Below, in pieces: positions 8,073-17,517 of a DNA stretch of 64,000 bases (its first letter is position 1; each line of letters begins with the position of its first letter). This DNA comes from Treponema bryantii. Lineage in GTDB: Bacteria; Spirochaetota; Spirochaetia; Treponematales; Treponemataceae. The position numbers and the translations under genes were made by a program. The DNA lies in contig NZ_FORI01000002.1 of the NCBI RefSeq assembly GCF_900113965.1, positions 1-64,000 on the forward strand, read 5' to 3'. The notes beneath the pieces are model-generated. The model ran no database searches. It saw only the letters and a program-made list of their open reading frames with translations, and was not told where the DNA came from.

Positions 8073-8291
8073 TTATGCGTTTACTGCCATCTTAACAGTT
8101 TCAGTAATTTCTGTAAGATAACCTGTGCGAAGACAGCTGTCAAAGAGTTCCTTTGAAATATAGTCAGTTTTTACGTCTTCGTAACCATCCATATCGCGAA
8201 CGATTTTTACAACGAAACCATCTTCCATTTCGCGAAGGATTGTCATGTAATCTGTGTTTTTACCAATGCTTTTGAGTGTGTATTTTTTCAT
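8073..8291 (-). CDS. Small conserved-looking protein of unknown function (72 aa)
   Basis: Encodes 72 residues, mixed charge, no membrane segment and no signal peptide. The sequence MKKYTLKSIGKNTDYMTILREMEDGFVVKIVRDMDGYEDVK suggests a compact alpha/beta fold. I recognise no family. It is likely real because it stands alone between two intergenic gaps, has GGAG 13 bases before the ATG and is followed by its own intrinsic terminator. Similar 70-residue proteins are common in Treponema gene lists, but that is only an impression. Confidence 0.65.
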   Translation of the reverse strand: MKKYTLKSIGKNTDYMTILREMEDGFVVKIVRDMDGYEDVKTDYISKELFDSCLRTGYLTEITETVKMAVNA

Positions 8292-8365
8292 TTTCTTTTT
8301 ACTCCCATATATAAAAAATGATTTAAAGTGTCACGCAAAACTGTCTCATTACTCTTATTTTCGGT

Positions 8366-8371
8366 TATAAT
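8366..8371 (+). promoter_or_regulatory. TATAAT box of the TatD-like gene, leaderless type
   Basis: A perfect TATAAT ends 7 bases before the ATG at 8379. There is no room for a ribosome binding site and the interval is A-rich without GGAG, so a leaderless mRNA is expected. The -35 region is weak (CTGTCT around 8341). Confidence 0.6.
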
Positions 8372-8378
8372 AAAAATA

Positions 8379-9107
8379 ATGTTAGAAAAATTTTCAAAAA
8401 AAGATAAAAAAAATCTCTTTGATGCACATTTTCATTATGCAGTCTGTAAGGAAAATGGAATTGATTTACCAGATTTCCAAGATGGCATAACCTGGAGTGG
8501 AATCTCCTGTGCTCATTCAAAAGCTGAATTCGAGATACAAAGTAAGGCACCTCAAAATGTAATTCAGTCATATGGAATGCATCCTCAGAATGCTGCAAAT
8601 GAAAACATTAAAGAGAGTTCAGATTTTCTTGAAAATCTTTTGGAAGGTAAAAAAATCAGTTTTATAGGAGAAGCGGGTTTTGATTATTTTACTTCTGAAT
8701 TCCGCGAAGCCGAAAACCAACAGGAAGAAATCTGGAATATACAGTTAGACCTGGCCTTAAAATATAATATTCCGCTGGTAGTTCACTGCCGTAAAGCCAA
8801 TCATAAACTTTTTGAATATTCCAAAAAATTAAGCCAGCTGCCAGAAGTATTATTTCATTCCTTTATGGGGCCGCCCGTAGAAGCCCAGTCTCTTCTTAAT
8901 CACGGAATTAACGCCTATTTCAGTTTTGGAAAACAGGTGTTTAATGGAAATAAAAAAGTTATTGCGTGTGTAAAAGAATTGCCGTTTGAAAGAATCCTCT
9001 CAGAAACAGATGCTCCGTTCCAGTTTCTGAAAGGTGAGGAATATACGGATTTGAATGATATAACAATTATTTTAGATGAAATATTGAGATGTCGGGAGAT
9101 ATTATAA
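8379..9107 (+). CDS. TatD-family metal-dependent hydrolase (putative DNase)
   Basis: A 242-residue TIM-barrel amidohydrolase-fold protein of the TatD family. Metal and catalytic positions are visible: the HxH of FDAHFH, glutamate in IGEAGFD, histidine in LVVHCRKA, histidine in LFHSF and aspartate in SETDAP. TatD enzymes are 3'-5' exonucleases or deoxyribonucleases. The start at 8379 is preferred to an upstream alternative because the DAHFH strand follows directly and a TATAAT ends 7 bases before it. The protein is slightly short for the family (about 260). Nuclease activity is inferred from the family. Confidence 0.85.
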   Translation: MLEKFSKKDKKNLFDAHFHYAVCKENGIDLPDFQDGITWSGISCAHSKAEFEIQSKAPQNVIQSYGMHPQNAANENIKESSDFLENLLEGKKISFIGEAGFDYFTSEFREAENQQEEIWNIQLDLALKYNIPLVVHCRKANHKLFEYSKKLSQLPEVLFHSFMGPPVEAQSLLNHGINAYFSFGKQVFNGNKKVIACVKELPFERILSETDAPFQFLKGEEYTDLNDITIILDEILRCREIL

Positions 9108-9131
9108 CTTTATTTTAATCATTAAATACAT

Positions 9132-9137
9132 TATATT
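9132..9137 (+). promoter_or_regulatory. TATATT box of lepB, leaderless type
   Basis: TATATT ends 6 bases before the lepB ATG at 9144, with no Shine-Dalgarno in the gap. TTTATT at 9109-9114 is a possible weak -35 at 17-base spacing. The pattern matches the other short-spaced starts in this window. Confidence 0.5.
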
Positions 9138-9143
9138 TAGAGT

Positions 9144-10892
9144 ATGAACAACAAAAAAGAACTTTCACCTGAATTTAAAAAATTACGTATTTTTTTACTT
9201 ATAGAAATCGCCGCAGCCGCAGTAGTAACACTCTTAAATCTCAGTTTTCACGCAGATATTTCACTTCTTGCATTTCCTCTTGCACTTATCTACATGGCAT
9301 TCATCTGCTGGTTTGTTGTAAAAAAGATTGTTATTGATACAGATGGAACACATGTATTCGCAGCAATTAAACTTATTGAATATCTTCCATATTTTCTTTT
9401 TATTACTTTCATTATAAGAAGAGCAGGCGAGCATGGAACTCCGTTTGTTGTAGATTTGTTTGCAGTACTCTGCTGGTTTATTGTTTTTGTATTTTCGTTT
9501 ATTAATTCAAAACCATTGTACCCTGCAAAAAATACAGCAAATACAACAAGCAAAATTATACAGGGCTGGAAAGTTGCACCCGTTGCAAAACAGTATAAAG
9601 GCGGAACTAAGGTTATCTTTGAAGTAATAGACTGGATAGATGCTTTCTTCTGGGCAATTTTTACTGTGCTCATTTTCCAGATTTTCCTTATGCAACTTTA
9701 TGAGATTCCTTCTGAATCTATGGTTCCAACCTTCCTTGTAAAAGATAAGGTTTTTGTTTCTAAAATTGACTGTGGGCCAAAGTTCCCTCTTACAGATGTT
9801 GGTCTTCCAGATTTCAGAAAATATAAAAGGGGAGATACTATTGTTTTAAGAAACCCTCATTACAGCATGGACAGAAAATCAGAAGTAAAAACTGTTTCTT
9901 CACAGCTTATCTATATGCTCTCTCTTATGCAGATTAATCTGAATAAAGATGCAGACGGAGAGCTTAAGGCTGATCCGCTTGTAAAAAGAATTACAGGTCT
10001 TCCTGGTGAACAGCTTGTAATGCAGGATGGAACCTTATACAGACGAACTAAGGAAAGTGATGTTTTTGAACCTGTTGCACTTGATAATAAATATGCTGCA
10101 TGGAATCTTAATGCGGTTAGTTCAAAAATCAAACCTTATATTCTGCAGTTTCCGTTTAATTCAGAAGAATATCAGAAAATGCTTGATCTTGAAGAAGAAA
10201 GACGCAATTACGATCTTTCTTCTGCAGAGTTTCAGGCTTATGAAATTGTAAGACAGCTGAAAAAGTTTGCAGCTTTGAATAAGGATGCCGGAAGTTTTAC
10301 AACACCTCAGATGTCTGAATACAGCCTTTTTTCTAATTTCGCAAACATTACAAAAGGCCTTCTGATTCAGGAAGGCGGTTTGGAGTGGTTTGAAAAGTTT
10401 ATGACTTCATGGATTCCTTCAAAAAATGAAGTACGTGATTTTTATGCAGAAGCAAATTACCGTTTGAACGTAATGACAAAAATTACCTTTGGTAAGCTTG
10501 TAGTAGAATATGCAAAGATTTATGCTGCAAATACAGAGACAAGTCTTTTTGATAATTCAGCAATCGAAGAATTGTATGAGCACGCAGGGCATTTAGACTG
10601 GTATATTCAGGGCTTACTTGATGAACGAAATATGCCGGTTTTCCCTGCTAATGACGCAAACGGAAATCCTAAATATATTCCTGAAAACTGTTATTTTATG
10701 ATGGGAGATAACCGTTTTAATTCTCTTGATTTAAGACATTCTTCTTCACAAAAAGAAACAGCCCTTACTAAATCAGATCCTTTGTCTGTAACTTATTATT
10801 CCTTTATGGCACCTCAGTACATCAATAAGAAGTACATTATTGGTAAGCCTGTATTGAGATTCTGGCCGCTTAATAGATTCGGAAAGGTATAA
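9144..10892 (+). CDS. lepB: Signal peptidase I with enlarged catalytic domain
   Basis: Cleaves signal peptides of exported proteins on the outer side of the cytoplasmic membrane. The catalytic serine is S192 in PSESMVPT and the general base is K281 in VKRITGLPGE; the box E motif GDNRFNS is at 521-527. Four or five hydrophobic segments fill residues 15-185, more than the one or two usual. The gap between the lysine and box E is about 240 residues, against about 65 in Bacillus SipS and 126 in E. coli LepB, so a large charged helical insertion (about 295-510) interrupts the domain. It faces secA across a shared terminator. Confidence 0.92.
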   Translation: MNNKKELSPEFKKLRIFLLIEIAAAAVVTLLNLSFHADISLLAFPLALIYMAFICWFVVKKIVIDTDGTHVFAAIKLIEYLPYFLFITFIIRRAGEHGTPFVVDLFAVLCWFIVFVFSFINSKPLYPAKNTANTTSKIIQGWKVAPVAKQYKGGTKVIFEVIDWIDAFFWAIFTVLIFQIFLMQLYEIPSESMVPTFLVKDKVFVSKIDCGPKFPLTDVGLPDFRKYKRGDTIVLRNPHYSMDRKSEVKTVSSQLIYMLSLMQINLNKDADGELKADPLVKRITGLPGEQLVMQDGTLYRRTKESDVFEPVALDNKYAAWNLNAVSSKIKPYILQFPFNSEEYQKMLDLEEERRNYDLSSAEFQAYEIVRQLKKFAALNKDAGSFTTPQMSEYSLFSNFANITKGLLIQEGGLEWFEKFMTSWIPSKNEVRDFYAEANYRLNVMTKITFGKLVVEYAKIYAANTETSLFDNSAIEELYEHAGHLDWYIQGLLDERNMPVFPANDANGNPKYIPENCYFMMGDNRFNSLDLRHSSSQKETALTKSDPLSVTYYSFMAPQYINKKYIIGKPVLRFWPLNRFGKV

Positions 10893-10922
10893 AAAAAGAT
10901 GGTCTTTAAAGACCATCTTTTT
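10893..10922. terminator. Bidirectional terminator between lepB and secA
   Basis: A perfect 30-base palindrome, AAAAAGATGGTCTTT mirrored about 10907/10908, directly follows the lepB stop. It gives a GC-containing stem bordered by A and T runs on both strands, so it can end lepB transcripts rightward and secA transcripts leftward. Confidence 0.88.
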
Positions 10923-10927
10923 CAGGA

Positions 10928-13750
10928 TTATCTACCACAGCACTGTTTGTATTTCTTACCGCTTCCACAAGGACATGGATCGTTTCTTCCAACCTTTGGC
11001 ATTGTGCGGCGTACAGTAACATTGTCGCCCTGAGAGCGCTGGTTCATTGCACTGCCTACAGCCTGGCGGCGAGCCTGATCACCGTTGAATGAGCTGTGTG
11101 CGCTGCGTTCTGCAGTATTCTGAGCCATCTGTGCGGCTGTGTTTCCTGCATCACTGTGCTGAGCGTTCATACCCTGCTGCTGCGCTTCCATCATGCGGCG
11201 GCGCTGTTCAGCGGCCTCTGGAGAAAGCTGTACTCGAACACGGAATACACGTGACATAACTGAGTTACGGATTGTATCCAGCATTTCATCAAAGATATTA
11301 AAGCCGTCAATCTTATATTCTGTAAGAGGGTTCTTTGAACCGTAAGAACGGAGAGCAACTGCTTCGCGGAGTCCTTCAAGAGTTTCCAGCTGATCAAGCC
11401 ATTTTTTATCAATCATTGTAATGTACTGATAGCGGATAAACATATTGAAGTTTTCTCTACCTGCAAGAGTTTCTTTTTCAGTAATATCGTTCTGAAGGGC
11501 AGCAATAACTGCTTCACGAGTATAACCGTCTGAAGGAAGCTGAATTGCAAATGTGTTGCGGATTTTTTCCTGCAGTTCAAGAAGCGGTGCATTTGAGTTC
11601 TTGTTGTGCTTTGCTTCGTATTCGTAATTATCAAAGAGATTTTCAACTTCTTCTTTAGCGTTGTTCATTACGCGCTCTGAAAGCTTGTCATCTCCAAGAA
11701 TAGCATCTCGCTGACTGTAAATTACAGTTCTCTGTTCGTTGAGAACATCATCATAATCAAGCAAATGCTTACGGATTTCAAAGTTGCGGTCTTCTACCTT
11801 CTGCTGAGCCTTTTCAATACCTTTGTTGAGCCATGGGTGATCAATTGGTTCTCCAGGCTGCATACCGATACGGCTCATCATAGCCTTCATGCGTTCACCA
11901 CCAAAGAGGCGCATAAGGTCATCATCCATAGAGATGTAGAACTTAGAACGTCCAGGATCACCCTGACGTCCAGAACGTCCGCGGAGCTGGTTATCAATAC
12001 GGCGTGATTCATGACGCTCTGTACCAATTACATAAAGACCACCGAGAGCCTTTACTTCTTCGTAATCTTTTTTCCAGTTTTCTTTTTCAATAGCAAGTGC
12101 TGCCTTGTACTGTTCTTCAGTAGCATTTGTGCCGGCTCTTTTCTGAGCGCGGAATTCCGGGTTACCGCCAAGCTTAATATCAGTACCACGACCAGCCATG
12201 TTTGTAGCGATTGTAACTGCACCCTTAGCACCGGCTTCTGCAATAATCATAGCTTCGCGTGCATGGTTCTTTGCGTTCAATACTTCATGGCGGATTCCTT
12301 TACGTGTAAGAAGGGCAGAAAGGTGTTCTGATTTTTCTACGGAAACTGTACCAACGAGAACAGGCTGTCCTTTTTCATGTGCAGCCTTAATCTCATTTGC
12401 AATTGCTTCCCATTTATCTGCTTCGTTAAGGTAAACTTCATCATTTTCATCTTTACGGGCAACAGGAAGGTTAGTAGGAATAGCTACTACATCGAGTCCG
12501 TAAATCTTGTTGAATTCAACTGCTTCTGTAGCGGCTGTACCAGTCATACCAGAAAGCTTGTCGTACATACGGAAGAAGTTCTGGAAGGTAACTGTAGCCA
12601 TTGTGCGGTTGCGCTGAGCAATGCGGATGTGTTCCTTTGCTTCAATAGCCTGGTGAAGTCCGTCTGAATAGCGGCGGCCTTCAAGTACACGACCTGTAAA
12701 CTCATCAATGATTTCAACTTTTCCGTCACGAACAAGGTAATCAACATCATTATGGAAAAGAAGGTGAGCACGCAGTGCCTGTGTAAAGTAGTGTGTGTAT
12801 TCAAAGTTCTCTTCATCTTCAAGAGAACCTGTAATCAGATTATGCTTGTGGAGAATGTCGTTGATGTGGAGCATACCCTTGTCTGTGAAAGAAACACGCT
12901 TAGACTTTTCATCAATTGTGTAGTCTCCTTCAATTGCGGCACGCTCTTCAGGAGTCATAAAGCTTTCATCTGGATATTCACCAGTTTTAGGATCCTTTTC
13001 AACTTCCTTAAGTTCACCAACATATTTATCAACTTCATGATATTTGTAAGTATCATCTTCGCCAGCACCAGAAATAATAAGAGGTGTACGGGCCTCATCA
13101 ATCAAAATAGAGTCAATTTCGTCGACGATACAGTAATTAAAGCCGCGCTGAACCTTATCTTTAAGGTCTACCTTCATGTTATCGCGGAGGTAGTCAAAAC
13201 CAAACTCGTTGTTTGTACCGTAAGTTACATCGCAGGCATAGGCTGCTTTACGGGCATCATTATCCATGCTTGAAAGGATTGAACCTACAGTAAGACCAAG
13301 GTAAGAGAAAATAGGGCGGCGGGAATTAGCATCGCGTTCTGCAAGGTAATCGTTTACTGTTACAACGTGAACGCCTTTTCCTGTAAGTGCATTAAGATAA
13401 GCTGGGGCAACGGCAACAAGAGTTTTACCTTCACCAGTCTTCATTTCAGTGATTTTTCCCTGATGAAGATTGATAGAACCCATAATCTGAACATCAAAAG
13501 GACGTTCTCCAATTACACGCCATGAAGCTTCACGACAAAGCGCAAATGCTTCTGGAAGAATATCATCGAGAGTTTCGCCAGCGGCAAGACGCTCCTTGAA
13601 TTTTTTAGTCTGTTCCGGGAATTCTTCTGGTTTTAAGGATTTTGCCCATTCTTCTTTTGCATTAACAGCAGCCAGAATTGGCATAAGGGCTTTTACATCA
13701 CGGTCATTCTGTGTACCGAAAATCGCGGTAAGAACTTTATCAATAAACAT
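10928..13750 (-). CDS. secA: Preprotein translocase ATPase SecA
   Basis: The motor that drives unfolded preproteins through SecYEG. It has 940 residues with Walker A in MKTGEGKT, the [11 protein letters not shown] helicase block, the [15 protein letters not shown] Walker B region, the [12 protein letters not shown] motif, and the C-terminal zinc-binding tail [13 protein letters not shown] that binds SecB or phospholipids. A Gln-, Ala- and Met-rich linker precedes the tail. A TATAAT lies about 35 bases upstream with AAGGA before the ATG, so this gene has a normal leader, unlike many neighbours. Location next to lepB groups two secretion functions. Confidence 0.97.
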   Translation of the reverse strand: MFIDKVLTAIFGTQNDRDVKALMPILAAVNAKEEWAKSLKPEEFPEQTKKFKERLAAGETLDDILPEAFALCREASWRVIGERPFDVQIMGSINLHQGKITEMKTGEGKTLVAVAPAYLNALTGKGVHVVTVNDYLAERDANSRRPIFSYLGLTVGSILSSMDNDARKAAYACDVTYGTNNEFGFDYLRDNMKVDLKDKVQRGFNYCIVDEIDSILIDEARTPLIISGAGEDDTYKYHEVDKYVGELKEVEKDPKTGEYPDESFMTPEERAAIEGDYTIDEKSKRVSFTDKGMLHINDILHKHNLITGSLEDEENFEYTHYFTQALRAHLLFHNDVDYLVRDGKVEIIDEFTGRVLEGRRYSDGLHQAIEAKEHIRIAQRNRTMATVTFQNFFRMYDKLSGMTGTAATEAVEFNKIYGLDVVAIPTNLPVARKDENDEVYLNEADKWEAIANEIKAAHEKGQPVLVGTVSVEKSEHLSALLTRKGIRHEVLNAKNHAREAMIIAEAGAKGAVTIATNMAGRGTDIKLGGNPEFRAQKRAGTNATEEQYKAALAIEKENWKKDYEEVKALGGLYVIGTERHESRRIDNQLRGRSGRQGDPGRSKFYISMDDDLMRLFGGERMKAMMSRIGMQPGEPIDHPWLNKGIEKAQQKVEDRNFEIRKHLLDYDDVLNEQRTVIYSQRDAILGDDKLSERVMNNAKEEVENLFDNYEYEAKHNKNSNAPLLELQEKIRNTFAIQLPSDGYTREAVIAALQNDITEKETLAGRENFNMFIRYQYITMIDKKWLDQLETLEGLREAVALRSYGSKNPLTEYKIDGFNIFDEMLDTIRNSVMSRVFRVRVQLSPEAAEQRRRMMEAQQQGMNAQHSDAGNTAAQMAQNTAERSAHSSFNGDQARRQAVGSAMNQRSQGDNVTVRRTMPKVGRNDPCPCGSGKKYKQCCGR

Positions 13751-13852
13751 AGTTTTTCCTTAATTTTATTTTTGATATTCTATTATATCTTATATTATTT
13801 AAATTTACTATATTATGTTGCATTAGGGCAAGGAAAAAAGTAATATAATAGT

Positions 13853-15070
13853 ATGAGAAAAATCCTTTTACTTGCAACTACGTTTATCTCTATTGCTTTG
13901 ATTACTTCCTGCTCAAAGAATGAGTCTGTGCAGTCTATTAGTGAAACTGAATTGTTTTCGCTTCCTTATGGCAATTTTGAAGAACAATTGAGCGTAACAG
14001 ACCTTAATGATGTTGGCGGAGTTCGTTTTGGAATTGCAATGCAGGATGGATTTTTCTATATCGTAAACGGTGAATCAAAAAAAATCCTTGAACTTAATTC
14101 TTACGGCGACCTGCTGACCCTTTTTTATAATGAAGATTCAGAAACAGCCCGTCTTCTGGAAAACTCAAACCGTCCGGACAAAAGTATTCATCATGAAATC
14201 TCATATCCTTTTGATTATCCTGGTATGGTAGCCGCAGATTCAAATAAAAATATCTATACCGTTTGTTCAATTCCATGGGACAGACAGGAAAAAAGTGATG
14301 ACGGTACAACACTTTATAGTCATACCGTTCTTCGTTTTGCGCGCGACGGATCTTCTGTAGATTATATCGGTCAGCAGGGACCTGGCGGAACTCCATTTCC
14401 TTATATCAAAAACATTTATACAACAGCAAAAGATGAACTTGTAGTAGTTGCCTCATCTTCAGAAGGTATGCTTGTGTACTGGTTTGCCAGCGACGGCTTT
14501 TTAAAGTATATGATTCCGGTTACTACAAGAGATGCTCCTTCTGGAACAGACAAGGAAGATTATTCAGATTATTTCCTTACAATACAGAATGTTATTCCAG
14601 ATCCGGTTACCTATAAGCTTTATGTTCAGATAGATTATTATACAACCTATGTTGATGAAGATTCTAAAGTACAGTCTGGTATAAACTATGTTCAGACTTT
14701 GCTTTATCCGCTGAATATTGAAAACGGAACTTATGAAGATCCTGTTTCTGTTCCGCCTTACGAAGAATCTGTAGTTTCTGATTACAGTAAGCTTACATAT
14801 CGTATTCCATATGATTTTCTTGGAGTTACAAAAAGCGGCTGGAAATTCTTTATTGTAAAAACAGAAGACGGCTTTAATATTGAAATGATTCAGAGTGAAA
14901 GCCAGAGAATTCTCAGACGTCATTTTAATGCATCTCACTCAAATATTGTTTATGATACAATGAGCCTTTCACAGGATGGTATTCTTACAGCCCTTTATCT
15001 TGAAAAAGAAAAAGCCCGGGTTGTTTGGTATAGAACAGATAATCTGATTGATGCAATCTTGAAAAACTAA
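13853..15070 (+). CDS. Lipoprotein, possible beta-propeller
   Basis: A 405-residue predicted lipoprotein with lipobox LITS-C20. The mature part is rich in beta strands, with repeated stretches such as FFYIVNGESKKILELNSYG that resemble propeller blades of the NHL or 6-bladed type seen in bacterial surface lipoproteins. That fold call is an inference from strand pattern alone. A TATAAT (13844-13849) lies only 3 bases before the ATG, so the true promoter may be elsewhere. It heads a tight run of five genes to 17517. Function unknown; location would be the periplasmic face of a membrane. Confidence 0.75.
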   Translation: MRKILLLATTFISIALITSCSKNESVQSISETELFSLPYGNFEEQLSVTDLNDVGGVRFGIAMQDGFFYIVNGESKKILELNSYGDLLTLFYNEDSETARLLENSNRPDKSIHHEISYPFDYPGMVAADSNKNIYTVCSIPWDRQEKSDDGTTLYSHTVLRFARDGSSVDYIGQQGPGGTPFPYIKNIYTTAKDELVVVASSSEGMLVYWFASDGFLKYMIPVTTRDAPSGTDKEDYSDYFLTIQNVIPDPVTYKLYVQIDYYTTYVDEDSKVQSGINYVQTLLYPLNIENGTYEDPVSVPPYEESVVSDYSKLTYRIPYDFLGVTKSGWKFFIVKTEDGFNIEMIQSESQRILRRHFNASHSNIVYDTMSLSQDGILTALYLEKEKARVVWYRTDNLIDAILKN

Positions 15071-15073
15071 TCT

Positions 15074-15625
15074 ATGTTTGAAGATAAAGAAGAATTTGTA
15101 GCAGATAATGAAACTGATAAATCTCTTGTTTTCCGCTATAACCGTGAAGAACGCATAGCAAAAGCTCCTCAGATTGTACAGGATTATTATAACGGTAAAC
15201 TTCGCCCGGTTCGTGGAATAAAAATTTTCTTTACAAAACAAAACCGCTACATCTTCTTTGCCCTGATTTTCTTTATTGGAGCTACATGGATTTATACAGG
15301 CTTAAACAGAACAAGAGCCGGGACTACGCTTGAAGGAATAAACTTTGAAGTAACAGCATTTTCCTATGAAGAAGAAGTGTATGTTTCTTTGCAGATGAAA
15401 CGCAGTAAAAAAGCAAAATCAAAAGCTCCGGTTTCTGTAAAAGCAGATTTTTTTGCAATTGACCCGAATAATCAGATTGGAGATAAAAGAAATGGTCAGC
15501 TTGTTTATGAAGATGGAGAGCAGTATATTCGTACAAAATTTACTGATTATGATATAATAAGAGTAGACGTTATCTTAAACGCAGATGGCTCTGAAAAAGA
15601 GCTTTCTGCTATGGTAAAGAGGTAG
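15074..15625 (+). CDS. Single-pass membrane protein of unknown function
   Basis: A 183-residue protein with a charged cytoplasmic N-terminus (about 60 residues, including FRYNREERIAKAPQIVQDYY), one membrane helix at about 57-77 (YIFFALIFFIGATWIYTGL), and a beta-rich outer domain. It starts 3 bases after the lipoprotein stop and ends 3 bases before the mutT-like gene, so it is cotranscribed. It may dock with the upstream lipoprotein, since both face the periplasm, but nothing in the sequence proves this. No family recognised. Confidence 0.7.
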   Translation: MFEDKEEFVADNETDKSLVFRYNREERIAKAPQIVQDYYNGKLRPVRGIKIFFTKQNRYIFFALIFFIGATWIYTGLNRTRAGTTLEGINFEVTAFSYEEEVYVSLQMKRSKKAKSKAPVSVKADFFAIDPNNQIGDKRNGQLVYEDGEQYIRTKFTDYDIIRVDVILNADGSEKELSAMVKR

Positions 15626-15628
15626 GAG

Positions 15629-16048
15629 ATGAGTCGTTCGATTGCCTGTATTGATTACAGAAAGGGAAAAATATTTATTGCAAAGCGTCAGATGGTTGGT
15701 GATATGGGGGGCCGCTGGGAATTTCCTGGTGGAAAAATAGAAGAAGGGGAAGATCTTCAGACTGCCGTTGTCCGCGAAATGCAGGAAGAATTCGGAGTTA
15801 CAGTTACTGTAGGCCGTAAAATCACTTCCGGCTCCTTTACTCATAAAGGAAAGCCTTGTACCCTTGATGTTCTTGAAGTAAGTTTTCCTCATGATGGAAT
15901 TGAAAAAAAGTTTGAATTGACTGAACATACTGATTATAAATGGGCTGATATCGATGAGATTCCTCAGTTGAATTTTGTAGATTCAGATCTTTCAATTTAT
16001 AATGATGTAAAAAAATGGTGTTTAAAAGAGTACAAAAATGAAAAATAA
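15629..16048 (+). CDS. NUDIX hydrolase, MutT-like (8-oxo-dGTP diphosphatase)
   Basis: A 139-residue NUDIX protein. The box is complete: GGKIEEGEDLQTAVVREMQE followed by EFGV, matching GX5EX7REUXEEXGU. The lead-in GRWEFPGG is characteristic of MutT and related pyrophosphatases that clear 8-oxo-dGTP from the nucleotide pool; other NUDIX substrates remain possible. GGAG lies just before the ATG. Its end overlaps the next gene by 11 bases, so translation is probably coupled. Confidence 0.85.
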   Translation: MSRSIACIDYRKGKIFIAKRQMVGDMGGRWEFPGGKIEEGEDLQTAVVREMQEEFGVTVTVGRKITSGSFTHKGKPCTLDVLEVSFPHDGIEKKFELTEHTDYKWADIDEIPQLNFVDSDLSIYNDVKKWCLKEYKNEK

Positions 16049-16403
16049 ATTAATCCTTGCAGTTTTAGTTTTAATCCTTTCATTCCTATTTGTTTCCTGT
16101 GAGAAAAAAGGAACAGAAACAATTGTTTTTGATAAAACTCATCCGCTTGCGCTTGCTCCAGATGTTGAGTGGGCAGTTGTAATTGAACCGTATGCGGTTT
16201 TCAAGGAAAGTGATGAATGGGGTGCTGCTACTACAGGCCACTGCCGTAAGGGAGAGATTCTTCAGGTAAAAGGAAAGTCTGTAGATGCTGCCAGAGAAAC
16301 CTGGTATTTCTTTGAAGGCGGCTGGCTTCCACAGAACTGTGTTTCAATTTTCAGTAACCGATATAAGGCTCAGACAGTTTCGAATAATTTGACAAATGAA
16401 TAA
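16038..16403 (+). CDS. Small lipoprotein, possible SH3-like domain
   Basis: A 121-residue lipoprotein with lipobox FVS-C21. The mature region is about 100 residues, predicted all beta, with ILQVKGKSVDAARETWYFFEGGWLP reminiscent of bacterial SH3-type or variant SH3 domains found in envelope proteins. The match is weak. It overlaps the mutT-like gene by 11 bases and the neuB-like gene by 8, which fixes it as part of the operon. Function unknown. Confidence 0.7.
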   Translation: MKNKLILAVLVLILSFLFVSCEKKGTETIVFDKTHPLALAPDVEWAVVIEPYAVFKESDEWGAATTGHCRKGEILQVKGKSVDAARETWYFFEGGWLPQNCVSIFSNRYKAQTVSNNLTNE

Positions 16404-17517
16404 AACGAATATAAACATTATAGCAGAAATAGGAACTTCTCATGAAGGTTCAATAGAAAAAGCCCGTGCTCTTGTTGATGCTGCAGCAGATTCAGGTGCA
16501 GATACTGTAAAATTCCAGTGGGTTTACGCAGATGAAATTCTTCATCCGGATACAGGCTATGTAAAACTTCCTACAGGTAATATCCGTCTTTATGACCGCT
16601 TTAAGCAGCTTGAATGTCCACCATCTTTTTATAAAGAAATGGTTGATTATGTACATTCAAAAGGTTGTAAGTTCTGCTGTTCACCCTTTGGTTTGAAAAG
16701 CCTTTCGGAACTCCTTGAACTTAATCCAGATTATGTAAAGATTGCTTCTCCCGAATTAAATCATTTTCCTATGCTTAAGGTACTGGCAGAATACAGAGCA
16801 CGTGTTGGCGCGGAAAAGGTTCCTGTAATTCTTTCGAGCGGAGTTAGTAAGCTTGAAGATATTAAAAATGCAATTGATATTGTGGGAACAGATAATGTTT
16901 CTCTTCTTCACTGTATAACAAGTTATCCCGCTCCAGAGAGCGAATATAATCTGAAAGTAATTACAACTTTGTCTGAGCAGTTTGGAATTGAATGCGGGGT
17001 AAGCGATCACAGCCTTGATCCTGTTTTAGTTCCATGTCTTTCTGTTGCCTGTGGAGCTACTGTAATAGAAAAGCATATTACCCTAAGCCGTAAAACAATG
17101 GGACTTGATGATCCTGTAGCTCTTGAACCTGAACAGTTTGCTCTTATGGTTCATACAGTACACCAGACTGAAGCAAGTTTACGCCACTATGGCAAAGAAC
17201 TTGGTTACGAAAGAATCTTACAGCAGCTGGGTGAACAGTTTGGTAATGAAAAAGTTCAGAGTGTTCTTGGGGATGGAATAAAAAAACTTGCTCCTGCCGA
17301 AGAAGCTAATTACGGCAGAACAAACCGAAGCCTTCACTTTATGCATGATATGAAAGAAGGGGATGTTATTGGCGCGGAAGATGTTGCAGTTTTACGTACA
17401 GAAAAAGTATTAACTCCAGGCCTCACTCCAGACTGGCTGGATAAGGTAGTGGGTAAAAAACTGCTTAGAGATATAACTTCAGGCGCAGGTGTTCAGAAAG
17501 AGGATTTTATCCAATAA
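16396..17517 (+). CDS. N-acetylneuraminate synthase-family protein (NeuB/SpsE/PseI-like)
   Basis: A 373-residue sialic-acid-synthase homologue, which condenses phosphoenolpyruvate with an N-acyl hexosamine to give a nonulosonic acid. Residues 1-285 form the NeuB TIM barrel (IAEIGTSHEG, TVKFQW, CSPFG, VKIASPEL, LHCITSYPAP, GVSDHSLD, IEKHIT), and about 310-372 is the C-terminal SAF/antifreeze-like domain. No partner genes of a nonulosonate pathway (aminotransferase, epimerase, CMP transferase) are in the window. In other flagellates such sugars decorate flagellin; that role here is only a guess. The 3' end overlaps coaX by 11 bases. Confidence 0.85.
   Translation: MNKTNINIIAEIGTSHEGSIEKARALVDAAADSGADTVKFQWVYADEILHPDTGYVKLPTGNIRLYDRFKQLECPPSFYKEMVDYVHSKGCKFCCSPFGLKSLSELLELNPDYVKIASPELNHFPMLKVLAEYRARVGAEKVPVILSSGVSKLEDIKNAIDIVGTDNVSLLHCITSYPAPESEYNLKVITTLSEQFGIECGVSDHSLDPVLVPCLSVACGATVIEKHITLSRKTMGLDDPVALEPEQFALMVHTVHQTEASLRHYGKELGYERILQQLGEQFGNEKVQSVLGDGIKKLAPAEEANYGRTNRSLHFMHDMKEGDVIGAEDVAVLRTEKVLTPGLTPDWLDKVVGKKLLRDITSGAGVQKEDFIQ

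Noticed and set aside
13844-13849. TATAAT before the lipoprotein at 13853 as a leaderless promoter
   Set aside because: Only 3 bases separate it from the ATG, too few for a transcript that includes the start codon.
16396-17517. Calling the neuB-like gene a flagellin glycosylation gene
   Set aside because: It is not adjacent to flagellar genes and no other pathway gene is visible; the link is kept only as a question.
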